A DNA stretch of 64,000 nt from Bacteroidaceae bacterium (GTDB lineage: Bacteria > Bacteroidota > Bacteroidia > Bacteroidales > Bacteroidaceae): the NCBI GenBank assembly GCA_017647225.1, contig JAGCLA010000015.1:1-64000 (forward strand). Reading direction: 5' to 3'. Shown here piece after piece: positions 1-8,749 of the stretch. The notes below the pieces were generated by a model. That model saw only the letters and a list, made by a program, of their open reading frames with translations, made no database searches and had not been told where the DNA came from. Both the position numbers and the translations under genes were made by a program. Each line of letters starts with the position of its first letter. Positions within the stretch are counted from its first letter, which is position 1.

Positions 1-132
1 CTTACTTTACACTTAAATTCTTCGTCAGATAAACCGACAAAGACCGTTGTACTGCTTGTCTGTATGGAATGGTTTCAAGGATCATCTTGCTCTCAAGAAC
101 TGCGCTACCGCGTTCATTTCCGAAAGCGAGTG
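1..132 (-). other. Probable rRNA operon leader (16S gene would lie off-window)
   Basis: The roughly 130 bases after the promoter are GC-richer than the AT-rich DNA upstream. They contain GCGCAGTTCTTGA and, further on, ACAGACAAGCAGTACAA. As I recall, Bacteroidales 16S operon leaders carry similar GTTCTTTGA and ACAGACAAGTAGTACAA stretches ahead of the mature 16S. The window begins abruptly here, which would suit a contig broken at a repeated rRNA operon. A 27-codon ORF (ATG at 85, stop at 2-4) fits inside but looks incidental. No 16S sequence is inside the window, so the call rests on recalled similarity. Confidence 0.5.
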
Positions 133-163
133 CAAAGGTAGGGCAAATAATTGAAACAGACAA
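133..163 (-). promoter_or_regulatory. Strong sigma-RpoD-type promoter reading off the left edge
   Basis: On the minus strand TTG (163-161) is followed after exactly 20 bases by TACCTTTG (140-133), a full match to the Bacteroidetes TTG-N19-21-TAnnTTTG promoter consensus. It drives transcription toward position 1. The downstream sequence looks like an untranslated leader rather than the start of an ordinary gene. Confidence 0.75.
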
Positions 164-558
164 GCTATTACAGCAATAAAAAATGAACTTTTTTTAAGTT
201 TTTTTCAACATCACTAATTCTCAATAAGTTACAAAAGAGAAAAAATATAAAAAAAATCGCAATTTCACATGGCAAACCCCAAAAGCAGGAAACAACAAAC
301 AAAAAACGGCATTAAAAGAGAGAATAAACCCTAACATCAAAAACGCCTGCAAAAGCCAAATAAAATTAAAAGTTCGCCATAATTTACCTATTAGATATAT
401 ATTTTATGTAATTTTGTAAATTGTAATAATATAAAATAATATATATAGCCTCGGTTCAATGCCGTTCATCACCTCTTGCAGGGACTGCTTATTGAAAGGT
501 TGAAATTTGAACCGACAGCCATATTAACCAAAGATAAAGCGTTGTTTTACATTAAGGA
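164..558. other. Gene-free divergent intergenic region
   Basis: AT-rich stretch between the leftward promoter and the DUF5686 gene. It holds a probable rightward -7 element, TAATTTTG at 409-416, with no convincing -33 partner, followed by a leader of about 140 bases. The leader contains a 9-bp inverted repeat (TCGGTTCAA at 451-459, TTGAACCGA at 507-515). No ORF of note is seen. Confidence 0.6.
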
Positions 559-3144
559 ATGAAAGCTAACCTTATATATATATGCATTGCATTACTCATG
601 TTAATGCCCACTACCCTCCTTTCGCAGGAAAAGGCGGAGAGAGTGCGTATATATGGCAACATACACGATGCAGTAACAGATGACGCTTTACCCTACACTT
701 CGGTCAGAATAAGAAACACCACGCAAGGTTGCAGTAGCGACAATAATGGCAATTTCTCATTCTACGCATCGCTTAACGACACGCTTATAATAAGCAGCAT
801 CGGCTACAAGGAGTTATGCATTCCTCTTTCTCCAAAGACAAAGATGCCTTTACGCATATCAATGCAAGTGATAGACTATGCTTTGAGCGAAGTAACCATA
901 AAGCCAAAAAAGGAGAGGTACAGCAGAAAAGACAACCCAGCCGTAACCCTTGTCAAGAAAATCACTGAACAGAGGGACAACAACTCCATAAACAACAAAC
1001 CGTTCTACAGCAGAAAAAGACACGAAACATTAAACATTGCCCTCAACAACTTCGACGGCTCAAGCAACAAAATTGGAAAGAAGCTTAAATTTCTTGAAGA
1101 ATACATTGACACATCACTAATTTCAGGCAAGCCTATCCTCAACGTTTCTGCGCGCGAAATAATAGGAACCGATTATTACAAGAAAGACCCCAAACGTGAG
1201 AGAAAACATGTAATCGCACGCAACAGGAACGGCATCGACGACGGATTCAGCAGTGGCGAAATCGACGGGCTTTTCGAAGAGGTATTCAAGGACATTGACA
1301 TATTCCAGGACAATATTTCAATCTTCAGGAATAAATTTGTAAGTCCATTATCAAAGCTCGGCCCAAGTTTCTACCGTTATTATATAATGGACACTGTCGA
1401 GATAGACGGAGAGAAATATACCGACCTCACATTCGCTCCGTTCAATGCCGAATCGTTCGGTTTTACAGGACACATATACGTTTCAACAGACAGTTCGCTA
1501 TTCATAAGGTCCATAGACATGACCGTTCCGCAGGATATAAACATGAACTTTGTGGAGTACATGAACATAACACAGTCATTCAGCAGACTGAATGACGGCA
1601 CCCGCATGCTCGACAACGAAAAACTCGTATGCGAGCTGAAGGTTGTCAGTGCTACCAACGGATTCTATGCCCACCGCAATGTGGCATACGCCGACTACAA
1701 ATTCGAAACAGACGAACAGGCGCTTAAAATCCTCGATTCCCCAATGGAGGTTGTTGAAGATGAAAACTCCTTGAACAGGGACAAGGAATTCTGGAGCGCG
1801 AACCGCATAAGCACCGTGAGCGAAAAAGAGCAATCGGTCAAAAGCATGATGGAAAAACTCCGTGCCAACCCCTGGTTCTATTGGAGCGAGAAATGCGTTT
1901 CGTTCCTCTTCACCGGCTGGGTGCCTTTGCGCAAGTACGACCCACCCGTATTCTACGGACCCGTAAACACCACATTCAGCTACAACGGACTCGAAGGATT
2001 GCGATTGAGAGCAGGAGCCATGACATCGGCCTACCTCAACCCTCACCTGTTCGGACGTTTTTATGTCGCATACGGTTTTAAGGACAACAAATTGAAATAT
2101 ATGGGAGAGCTCGAATACTCTTTCAAGAAGAAGAAAGAGCACGCCAACGAATTCCCCATTCATTCATTACGCCTACACTACGTGCACGACATATTCCAAT
2201 ACGGACAGGACTATCTTTATACAAACAAGGACAACTTTGTATTAAGCCTTAAACGAGGCAACGACAATAAAATCGGATATGTAAGAAAGGCAGAACTGAC
2301 CTACACGCACGAGCTACACAACCATTTTTCATATAAACTGACTCTACGAAACCGCATTGACATAGAGAGCCGTTTCATAAAGTTTGAACGCGCACAGACC
2401 ATCAACGACGAAACGACAATAACATCTATACCCAAGCTAAACCAATCGGAAGTAGAACTTACCCTGCGTTATGCTCCGGGTGAGAAATTCCTGCAATCGA
2501 AATGGAACAGACGTTCACTCAAGCCCGAAAAGCCGGTCTTCACGCTATCCCATAAAGTAGGCTTCAAAGACATATTGGGCAGCGACTTCAATTATCATCA
2601 CACCGAGGCAAGATTCCAGAAGCGTTTTTGGTTTTCGGCATTCGGCTACACCGACTGCATACTCAAGGCCGGCAAAATATGGAACCAGGTCCCATATCCT
2701 TTGCTTATAATTCCAAACACAAACCTTTCATATACAATTCAAAAAGAATCGTACTGGTTAATGAACCCAATGGAATTCTTTACAGACCAATATGCATCGT
2801 GGGACGTTTCGTACCACATGAACGGATTATTGTTCAACAGAATTCCACTTATACGCAAGCTGAATTGGCGCGAAGTAATAACATGCCGTGGAATGTTCGG
2901 CCATTTGAGCGAGAAGAACAGGCCCGACCCGCTAAACACAGGAGTCCTGTATAGGTTGCCATACGAAAACAACGACTACAGCAACCACTACCTGAAAAGC
3001 TCACTTCCATACATTGAAGCAAGCATCGGTATAGAGAATATCTTCAAAGTGTTGCGTGTAGATTATGTAAGACGATTTACATACACCGACCTGCCGGGGA
3101 TAAGCAAATGGGGAATACGAATAGAGTTCCACGTACAATTCTAA
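559..3144 (+). CDS. DUF5686 family outer-membrane protein with carboxypeptidase-regulatory-like domain
   Basis: Predicted 861-residue surface protein. Residues 1-22 form a signal peptide (hydrophobic core, then LLSQ-E). Residues about 28-110 are a CarboxypepD_reg-like beta-sandwich with the usual GxIxDxxTxxxLPYxSV and NGNFSF landmarks. The rest matches the general shape of DUF5686: alternating-hydrophobicity strands and a terminal Phe (EFHVQF), as expected of a beta-barrel outer-membrane protein. The family is common in Bacteroidetes and has no settled function. The gene is single; its stop lies 5 bases from the stop of the convergent clostripain-family gene and no clear terminator separates them. 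The leader upstream carries an inverted repeat. Confidence 0.85.
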   Translation: MKANLIYICIALLMLMPTTLLSQEKAERVRIYGNIHDAVTDDALPYTSVRIRNTTQGCSSDNNGNFSFYASLNDTLIISSIGYKELCIPLSPKTKMPLRISMQVIDYALSEVTIKPKKERYSRKDNPAVTLVKKITEQRDNNSINNKPFYSRKRHETLNIALNNFDGSSNKIGKKLKFLEEYIDTSLISGKPILNVSAREIIGTDYYKKDPKRERKHVIARNRNGIDDGFSSGEIDGLFEEVFKDIDIFQDNISIFRNKFVSPLSKLGPSFYRYYIMDTVEIDGEKYTDLTFAPFNAESFGFTGHIYVSTDSSLFIRSIDMTVPQDINMNFVEYMNITQSFSRLNDGTRMLDNEKLVCELKVVSATNGFYAHRNVAYADYKFETDEQALKILDSPMEVVEDENSLNRDKEFWSANRISTVSEKEQSVKSMMEKLRANPWFYWSEKCVSFLFTGWVPLRKYDPPVFYGPVNTTFSYNGLEGLRLRAGAMTSAYLNPHLFGRFYVAYGFKDNKLKYMGELEYSFKKKKEHANEFPIHSLRLHYVHDIFQYGQDYLYTNKDNFVLSLKRGNDNKIGYVRKAELTYTHELHNHFSYKLTLRNRIDIESRFIKFERAQTINDETTITSIPKLNQSEVELTLRYAPGEKFLQSKWNRRSLKPEKPVFTLSHKVGFKDILGSDFNYHHTEARFQKRFWFSAFGYTDCILKAGKIWNQVPYPLLIIPNTNLSYTIQKESYWLMNPMEFFTDQYASWDVSYHMNGLLFNRIPLIRKLNWREVITCRGMFGHLSEKNRPDPLNTGVLYRLPYENNDYSNHYLKSSLPYIEASIGIENIFKVLRVDYVRRFTYTDLPGISKWGIRIEFHVQF

Positions 3145-3149
3145 GAGAA

Positions 3150-4430
3150 TCACCACCCCGCTTCGTCCCAGCCTGCGGCATGATACCATTCCGTAGCTCT
3201 GAAATTCTGATTAAAAGAGTGATTGGCCGTTTTGTCCTGAGGGAAATAGGCCGAAACAGCACCACAATCACCGCCGACAGTAATCATTCTTCTCGAAAGT
3301 GCCGACCACACTGTTCTTGAGTTAGAAACCATTATATATGGTACAGCCTTGTCAAAAGCAATTTTCCATTGCATATATTCCGTTTCGTCCAAAAACTTTA
3401 GCATAACCGAATTAAGGTCGTAATAAGAGGGATAAGAGGGAGCCTTTTCCGGAACATAAGCAAGAGAGGTCGAATAATCATTAACGGCACTTGCTCCAAA
3501 ATACTTATTCACATATTGGAATGTAACATTTGCAAGCTCCTGCAAACAAGATGTACGCACTGCAGAGAGCACAACAGCAGAATAGATATTGTCGTAAGCA
3601 ATTTTATATTCGGCCATAACATCCTCGACACTGCAAGAGTGATTCAAGAATTTTGGGACAACCTCATCATAAGGAGCGCCGTAGGCAGGAATTTCGGCAG
3701 GCGAGCCAATTATCCAATCTGCAACATCGCGCAAAGCATAGGCCACCTCAATGCCCTGCATAAGGCAGGCATCGAACATCAGCCTGTCAACCTTCAACGG
3801 CAGACGTTCCAACAATTCAGCGAGTTCATCAACCTCGATAGTCCTTACAATCTCGTCGGAATAGCTGTTTTTACCATTATCGATACCTATAATACGGCTC
3901 GGCGCACTTTTCTTGCTATAAGGAATCCAGCCGTCGGCATGCGAGCCCATGACAAGGTCAAACGCCTCTGTCGGATAATCTTCAAAAATCAAATCCAACA
4001 CCTGACCAAGAACAACTGTATCACTTGAACAGACATCCTCTTCAAATGTATATACAACATTCTCTATAAGTTCCCCTTTATGTGGATGATATTGATATAA
4101 AGCCGGAAGACGCTCAGTATCACTATTATCGAAATAGACAAACAGGCGTACGTCGTCGGACAATGCATACGCACCGTCCTTTATTTCGGCAAAATCCTTG
4201 GATAAGTCGGAAGATATACTGTTCTCCGCCATAAGATACACCAAAAGCGTACGGGACACAGTATCACCTTTTATAAAAGGTGTTATAGCAGGCAGTTCTA
4301 CCGAATTGCCATCGGAATCAGAATTAGGATTACGCTCGTCCCCACCGGCAGCACCGCCGAACTCATCGCACCCAGCAAAGAGCAGCACTGTCGAAAGAAA
4401 GAAGAAAAGTATTTTACGCAATGCCGCCAT
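3150..4430 (-). CDS. Clostripain family (peptidase C11) lipoprotein
   Basis: 426-residue exported cysteine peptidase. The N-terminus has a hydrophobic stretch ending LFAGC, with Cys21 as the probable lipidation site, then a low-complexity Gly/Asn/Asp linker. The C11 fold is recognisable from LLVYLMAENSIS near residue 62, the catalytic His164 in MGSHADGW and Cys222 in FDACLMQG. Family members cleave after basic residues, often after self-processing; specificity here is not readable. The start codon lies one base after the stop of the upstream 132-residue gene, so the two are almost certainly cotranscribed. Alternative: a C11-like protein with another role, but both catalytic residues are present. 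Confidence 0.88.
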   Translation of the reverse strand: MAALRKILFFFLSTVLLFAGCDEFGGAAGGDERNPNSDSDGNSVELPAITPFIKGDTVSRTLLVYLMAENSISSDLSKDFAEIKDGAYALSDDVRLFVYFDNSDTERLPALYQYHPHKGELIENVVYTFEEDVCSSDTVVLGQVLDLIFEDYPTEAFDLVMGSHADGWIPYSKKSAPSRIIGIDNGKNSYSDEIVRTIEVDELAELLERLPLKVDRLMFDACLMQGIEVAYALRDVADWIIGSPAEIPAYGAPYDEVVPKFLNHSCSVEDVMAEYKIAYDNIYSAVVLSAVRTSCLQELANVTFQYVNKYFGASAVNDYSTSLAYVPEKAPSYPSYYDLNSVMLKFLDETEYMQWKIAFDKAVPYIMVSNSRTVWSALSRRMITVGGDCGAVSAYFPQDKTANHSFNQNFRATEWYHAAGWDEAGW

Positions 4431-4431
4431 A

Positions 4432-4830
4432 TCAAGGCTTTACAAACTTGAACCTGTCACCAAGATAACGCACAGTCATATTATCCTTTTCAATCAGACG
4501 CTTTCTGATTTTCGCCTCTTTCTGTTCGAGTTTATGACGCTTCTTTTCAAAATATATAACAGATATACGCCCCGGCATATTCTCCTCAAAATTCATATAA
4601 TCCTTCAACTGGTAAGCATAGTATTGGCGATGAGGTAAAAGATCATTTACCAAAACCACATTATCAAGTTCTTGGATTTCGGTAAAATAGGCAATGGTAT
4701 CAGAAAATGAGATTGATGCACCCCAGATATATACCGGCAACGCCTTTTCGTTCTTATCATTCTTCTTGTCACGTGCAAAACCAACAGCCGCGACAAAAGC
4801 AAAGAGGAATATAAATATAGCTTTTCTCAT
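4432..4830 (-). CDS. Small secreted protein of unknown function, paired with the C11 peptidase
   Basis: 132 residues with a clear signal peptide (MRKAIFIFLFAFVAAVGFA, then a charged RDKKNDKNEK stretch). The mature part has one predicted alpha/beta region and a very basic helical stretch around residues 93-115 (KKRHKLEQKEAKIRKR). I do not recognise the family. It is the first gene of a two-gene unit with the clostripain-type peptidase, one base apart, so it could be a partner, inhibitor or chaperone of that peptidase; this is inference. A minus-strand -7-like element, TAATTTTG, lies at 4852-4859, about 20 bases before the start, without a recognisable -33 box. Confidence 0.7.
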   Translation of the reverse strand: MRKAIFIFLFAFVAAVGFARDKKNDKNEKALPVYIWGASISFSDTIAYFTEIQELDNVVLVNDLLPHRQYYAYQLKDYMNFEENMPGRISVIYFEKKRHKLEQKEAKIRKRLIEKDNMTVRYLGDRFKFVKP

Positions 4831-4917
4831 AGGATATTCAATTTACGACAGCAAAATTAAGAAAATATCAACATTAAAAAAATTATACAAGAACTTTTAA
4901 CAGCCTTATAAAAAGCA

Positions 4918-4942
4918 ACGGGCCACGCAAAACGTGGCCCGT
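4918..4942 (-). terminator. Rho-independent terminator of rpoD
   Basis: 10-bp perfect stem (4918-4927 with 4933-4942) and 5-base loop. On the minus strand it is followed by TGCTTTTTATA. It lies 19 bases past the rpoD stop. Confidence 0.9.
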
Positions 4943-4960
4943 GTAAAATAAATCCGCAAA

Positions 4961-5824
4961 TTATCCCAAGTAAGATCTTAGCAATTTGCTTCGCTGATTC
5001 TGTTTCAAACGACGAATAGCTTTTTCTTTAATCTGACGTACACGCTCGCGTGTCAAGCCAAAACGATCACCGATTTCTTCAAGCGTCATCTCCTGCATTC
5101 CGATACCGAAGAACATTTGGATAATTTCCTTCTCTCTTTCGGTCAATGTAGTAGTTAGCGCACGGTTAATCTCGCATGACAAAGACTCATTAACCAACGA
5201 ATTGTCGGCCATTGGAGAATCATCATTTACAAGGACATCAAGAAGGCTGTTATCCTCACCATCAACGAATGGTGCATCAACAGAAATGTGTCTTCCTGAA
5301 ACCTTCAACGAGTCAACGACTTTATCAACCGGCAAATCCAACTGGTCTGCAAGTTCCTCTGCTGACGGACGACGCTCATTTTCCTGTTCAAATTTTGAGA
5401 ATGCCTTACTGATTTTGTTCAACGAACCTACTTGGTTCAAAGGAAGGCGCACGATTCTCGCTTGCTCTGCAAGAGCCTGAAGAATTGATTGTCTGATCCA
5501 CCAAACAGCGTAACTGATAAACTTGAAACCACGTGTTTCGTCAAATTTTTCCGCAGCTTTGATAAGACCGAGATTACCCTCGTTTATAAGGTCGGGCAAG
5601 CTTAGTCCTTGGTTCTGATACTGTTTAGCTACTGAAACGACAAAACGCAGATTGGCTCTTGTCAATTTTTCCAACGCTCTACGGTCACCTTTTCTGATTT
5701 TTTGGGCGAGTTCTACCTCTTCTTCAACAGTAATGAGTTCCTCGCGACCAATCTCCTGTAGATACTTGTCGAGCGATGCGCTTTCGCGGTTTGTGATACT
5801 TTTTGTAATTTTTAATTGTCTCAT
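4961..5824 (-). CDS. rpoD: Primary RNA polymerase sigma factor
   Basis: 287-residue housekeeping sigma factor of the short Bacteroidetes type, lacking region 1.1. Region 1.2 starts at [16 protein letters not shown]. Region 2 carries [20 protein letters not shown] and the -10-binding [15 protein letters not shown]. Region 3 follows. Region 4 holds the helix-turn-helix ([19 protein letters not shown]) and a basic C-terminus. In this phylum the protein reads TTG and TAnnTTTG promoters, which agrees with the promoters listed in this window. The gene stands alone with its own consensus promoter and terminator. Identity is near certain from length and motifs. Confidence 0.97.
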   Translation of the reverse strand: MRQLKITKSITNRESASLDKYLQEIGREELITVEEEVELAQKIRKGDRRALEKLTRANLRFVVSVAKQYQNQGLSLPDLINEGNLGLIKAAEKFDETRGFKFISYAVWWIRQSILQALAEQARIVRLPLNQVGSLNKISKAFSKFEQENERRPSAEELADQLDLPVDKVVDSLKVSGRHISVDAPFVDGEDNSLLDVLVNDDSPMADNSLVNESLSCEINRALTTTLTEREKEIIQMFFGIGMQEMTLEEIGDRFGLTRERVRQIKEKAIRRLKQNQRSKLLRSYLG

Positions 5825-5850
5825 TGTGCTTCTGGTACAATTTCAATTTG

Positions 5851-5881
5851 CAAATATAACGTTCTAAATTCGCAAAAACAA
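5851..5881 (-). promoter_or_regulatory. rpoD promoter
   Basis: Minus strand TTG (5881-5879), 20-base spacer, TATATTTG (5858-5851). The -7 element is about 27 bases before the rpoD start. Full match to the Bacteroidetes consensus. Confidence 0.8.
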
Positions 5882-6264
5882 CAAAGTAGGGGTTAAAAGT
5901 TCAAAAAAAATAAAAACCAGCCTCCATATTAACTCAAAAATGAAAAATCAACCATGCAAGAGGCGGCGGCCACCACCGTAGCACGCACCGCAAGTGCAAG
6001 TTTAACCTACACCACTCTGCTCAATATAAAGTGAAATACAAAAGCAGAAAAACACTTTATACCGGTTGACACACTTTGGGAAAGAGCAATATGAAAGCTG
6101 GCAAAATTTCTTTTAGCATGTTTACACCACTATAGAGTATTACAAATAGAAAATACAACAAAGAGAAGTGTTAAAAAAGGTTAATAAAAAGATAAATATA
6201 AAATAAACTTCAACAGCATTTTCCAAAAACGTTCCGAAACAAACAAATGCTATTATATAAAAGA
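5882..6264. other. Gene-free region with a GC-rich island
   Basis: About 380 bases between the rpoD promoter and the terminator of the GEVED gene. Most is AT-rich, but 5957-6003 is markedly GC-rich (AGGCGGCGGCCACCACCG and nearby). On the minus strand two short open stretches lie in different frames: a 20-codon ORF starting with MLKEILPAF and, further on, an ATG-less stretch reading VKLALAVRATVVAAASC. They could be the wreck of a gene or part of a structured RNA. No complete gene is supported. Confidence 0.4.
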
Positions 6265-6290
6265 GGTGCGACCGAAATTTCGGTCGCACC
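6265..6290 (-). terminator. Terminator of the fucosidase-GEVED operon
   Basis: Perfect 26-base palindrome (13-bp arms centred on AAATTT), followed on the minus strand by TCTTTTATAT. It lies about 30 bases after the stop of the GEVED gene. Confidence 0.88.
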
Positions 6291-6321
6291 ACGCATGCTA
6301 TTTTACAAACCTTACAAGAGG

Positions 6322-8715
6322 TTATTTAATCAGACATTTACGTCCGTCTATTATAACGATACCGGGCTTAAGAGGTCCTTCCAATTTCTGTCCAAGCAGA
6401 TTATACACTCCCTTAGGGGCTTTATTTTCTTCGACAACCACTTCTTCAACTGCAGTCACCTTATCCAAATCTATATTAGGATTCTCAAGAATATACATTA
6501 CCGAGCCATGGTCGTCCCATGTCCAGTTGCGTACAGCAATCTGTGCTTCATTTGTTACAACACAAGCAAAATTTGTTGAAGAATCGCTATAGCCACCACC
6601 CGCATGGAAGCCAAAAGTACCGTCGCCATTGTCGCGTATATTATCCAACGCAGTCTTTTCGGCAGTGAACTTATAATCACGGCCATCACGGGTTACATAC
6701 TCCTGCTTTGCAGGCTGAAAGAGGTAATACTTGCCATCTTCCTGAATAATCTGCCAAACGACGGTCAAATCAAAAGGGTCAACAGGCGACTTGTATATGT
6801 CCACAACCGCCTGGTTTGACGGAAGGTTGTTAAAAGAAGACACTGTCAAGCCACGCAAACTGAGATATGTATCAGTAATTGTTGTATTCCAAGCAAGATA
6901 ACCCTCACCGCTCTTGGCCTTGATTTGATAGGCAGCATTGTTCTTCAATTCGCTAAGTGAACTTATCTGACGACACTCTTGAATCTTGTTATATTCAACT
7001 TTGACTACCTTATTTTTGGCATCCAACGATATTTCGGTAACATAACCTTCAACATTGATTGCAGCAACCTCTTCAACAGTAAAGAACTGGGTTACTTCTA
7101 TTGTCTCTCCCGACTTGTATTCCTTGCCGGCATACACAATACCGCCTTCCACATCTCCATCAACACTGACTGTATATTTATAAGACTGCTGCATATCACC
7201 CTTGATGCTCACATAGGCACCACGTATATATTCTGCAGGAATTGTATATGTACCATCTTCAGCAATTGCAGACTTTGAAACATTTACCAATATCCAATTA
7301 GGATTGCCGTTCTCGTCAAGCTGCTCTATCGCATTTACATTATAACCGTACTTGAGGTCAAATCCGTTCTGTATAAAGCCAGGTGCAGGAACATCCTTAA
7401 CCTTCAATGGCGCGGCATAATTGGTTTGATAGCCCTGCAATGGACTCTCATCCGAGGCCAAGACAATATCACCGTTGAGCTGAGAAGCACTTACCGACAC
7501 CTTGTCGCCATGCACATCAAGCATCAAATCGACATATCCTCCACCATCAGCAATGATAGTATTTGCGCCGGCAGGGTCAACACTGTTCCAATCGACTTTG
7601 TAACGCATACGATAGAGACCGGCAGGTGTATTTGCAGGGATTGTAAACGCAGGTACACCACTTCCGATTGTATTACCATTGGCAGCTGTTGTACCGTCGC
7701 TCTTGTACCATGTCTGACCAATCTGTATAGCGTTATAGCTGACAATTTCACTGCCTGCAGCGGGTGTTCCATTGTCATTTATAGTGTACTCGAATTTACC
7801 GTTGTTGTTCCAATCGACATATACATAAGCACTCATCCAAGTACCGGTATAGTTGAAAGTTGGCTGCACCTGAGTACCTGCCTTAGCCGAGAAGACGCTT
7901 ACTGTGGTATTGTCTGTATAAACCTTTCCACTGGCAGTCGCCGATGTGTATGTCACACCCGAAGAAACGAGACCGACACTGTTGAGAGAACGGTCTGAAC
8001 GGGTTTTTGTTGCATCCTTATCATAGGTAAGGGCATACTTGTCGGTAGAGAAACGCTTGTCAGGGTTGTTGTCAATGACAATCTCATCGAAGTATGCAAC
8101 CCAGTCTGCATTGTCGGCATGAGCAGAGCGTACATCGGGAACGAGAACCAATGAATAGATATCGATACCGCTGTTGGCATTTTCCTCCTTTGAATAAGAG
8201 AAGCCCTTGAAGCTAACCACAACATCCTGCCAGCCATCTTTTGGAGTGAGATTGATATTTGTAACAGCCCAGAACTGCTCTTCCTCTCCGGTTTGCCAAT
8301 TCCAGCTTTCCTCGATTCGTTTACCCAAACCGATTACCATAAAACGGCTATCGGCAGGTTTATCCTTGAGGTGGGTCATAATGTGGATATACTGCAACTG
8401 CTTTGTCATACGGATAGGTTCCTTAAGGTCTATTCTGACACCAAAAGTATTACTACCGAAACGGCTACGTTGTAGAGCCAAAACCTTACCTGTTGCATTT
8501 GGAGCCATACCCATAATTTCGTCCACCGAGGTATCGGGGTTTGCGGTTACTGCAGCATTTCCGCTGAGGACACCTGTACGGAATGGGCTCTCTTCCCACT
8601 TATCATAAACAGATATTGATTTATAATCGTTACTGTCAAATGTTATTGTTGTTTGCGCTGAAGAAGCAATGCTTAAAAACATCAACGCAGCCGAAAATAA
8701 TATATTCTTTTTCAT
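6322..8715 (-). CDS. Secreted GEVED-domain protein with C-terminal sorting-type tail
   Basis: 797-residue secreted protein. Residues 1-20 are a signal peptide ending SSAQ. Residues about 22-225 form a beta-rich N-terminal part that could bind carbohydrate. A GEVED-like domain follows at about 245-400, with the tell-tale VDWNNNGKFEY and the later MRYKVDW. The last 30 residues (starting GVYNLLGQKLEGP, ending GRKCLIK) resemble the tail found on many exported Prevotella and Bacteroides proteins, thought to direct secretion or surface anchoring. It lies 34 bases downstream of the fucosidase in the same orientation and before a strong terminator, so it probably works with that enzyme on a glycan or glycoprotein. 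No catalytic motif is recognised. Confidence 0.78.
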   Translation of the reverse strand: MKKNILFSAALMFLSIASSAQTTITFDSNDYKSISVYDKWEESPFRTGVLSGNAAVTANPDTSVDEIMGMAPNATGKVLALQRSRFGSNTFGVRIDLKEPIRMTKQLQYIHIMTHLKDKPADSRFMVIGLGKRIEESWNWQTGEEEQFWAVTNINLTPKDGWQDVVVSFKGFSYSKEENANSGIDIYSLVLVPDVRSAHADNADWVAYFDEIVIDNNPDKRFSTDKYALTYDKDATKTRSDRSLNSVGLVSSGVTYTSATASGKVYTDNTTVSVFSAKAGTQVQPTFNYTGTWMSAYVYVDWNNNGKFEYTINDNGTPAAGSEIVSYNAIQIGQTWYKSDGTTAANGNTIGSGVPAFTIPANTPAGLYRMRYKVDWNSVDPAGANTIIADGGGYVDLMLDVHGDKVSVSASQLNGDIVLASDESPLQGYQTNYAAPLKVKDVPAPGFIQNGFDLKYGYNVNAIEQLDENGNPNWILVNVSKSAIAEDGTYTIPAEYIRGAYVSIKGDMQQSYKYTVSVDGDVEGGIVYAGKEYKSGETIEVTQFFTVEEVAAINVEGYVTEISLDAKNKVVKVEYNKIQECRQISSLSELKNNAAYQIKAKSGEGYLAWNTTITDTYLSLRGLTVSSFNNLPSNQAVVDIYKSPVDPFDLTVVWQIIQEDGKYYLFQPAKQEYVTRDGRDYKFTAEKTALDNIRDNGDGTFGFHAGGGYSDSSTNFACVVTNEAQIAVRNWTWDDHGSVMYILENPNIDLDKVTAVEEVVVEENKAPKGVYNLLGQKLEGPLKPGIVIIDGRKCLIK

Positions 8716-8749
8716 AAGTCTTCTATTTTAATTATCGTGTCGATGTTTC

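Noticed and set aside
2-85. 27-codon minus-strand ORF starting MILETIPYRQ
   Set aside because: It lies wholly in the stretch that looks like an rRNA leader, has no ribosome-binding context and matches no family I know.
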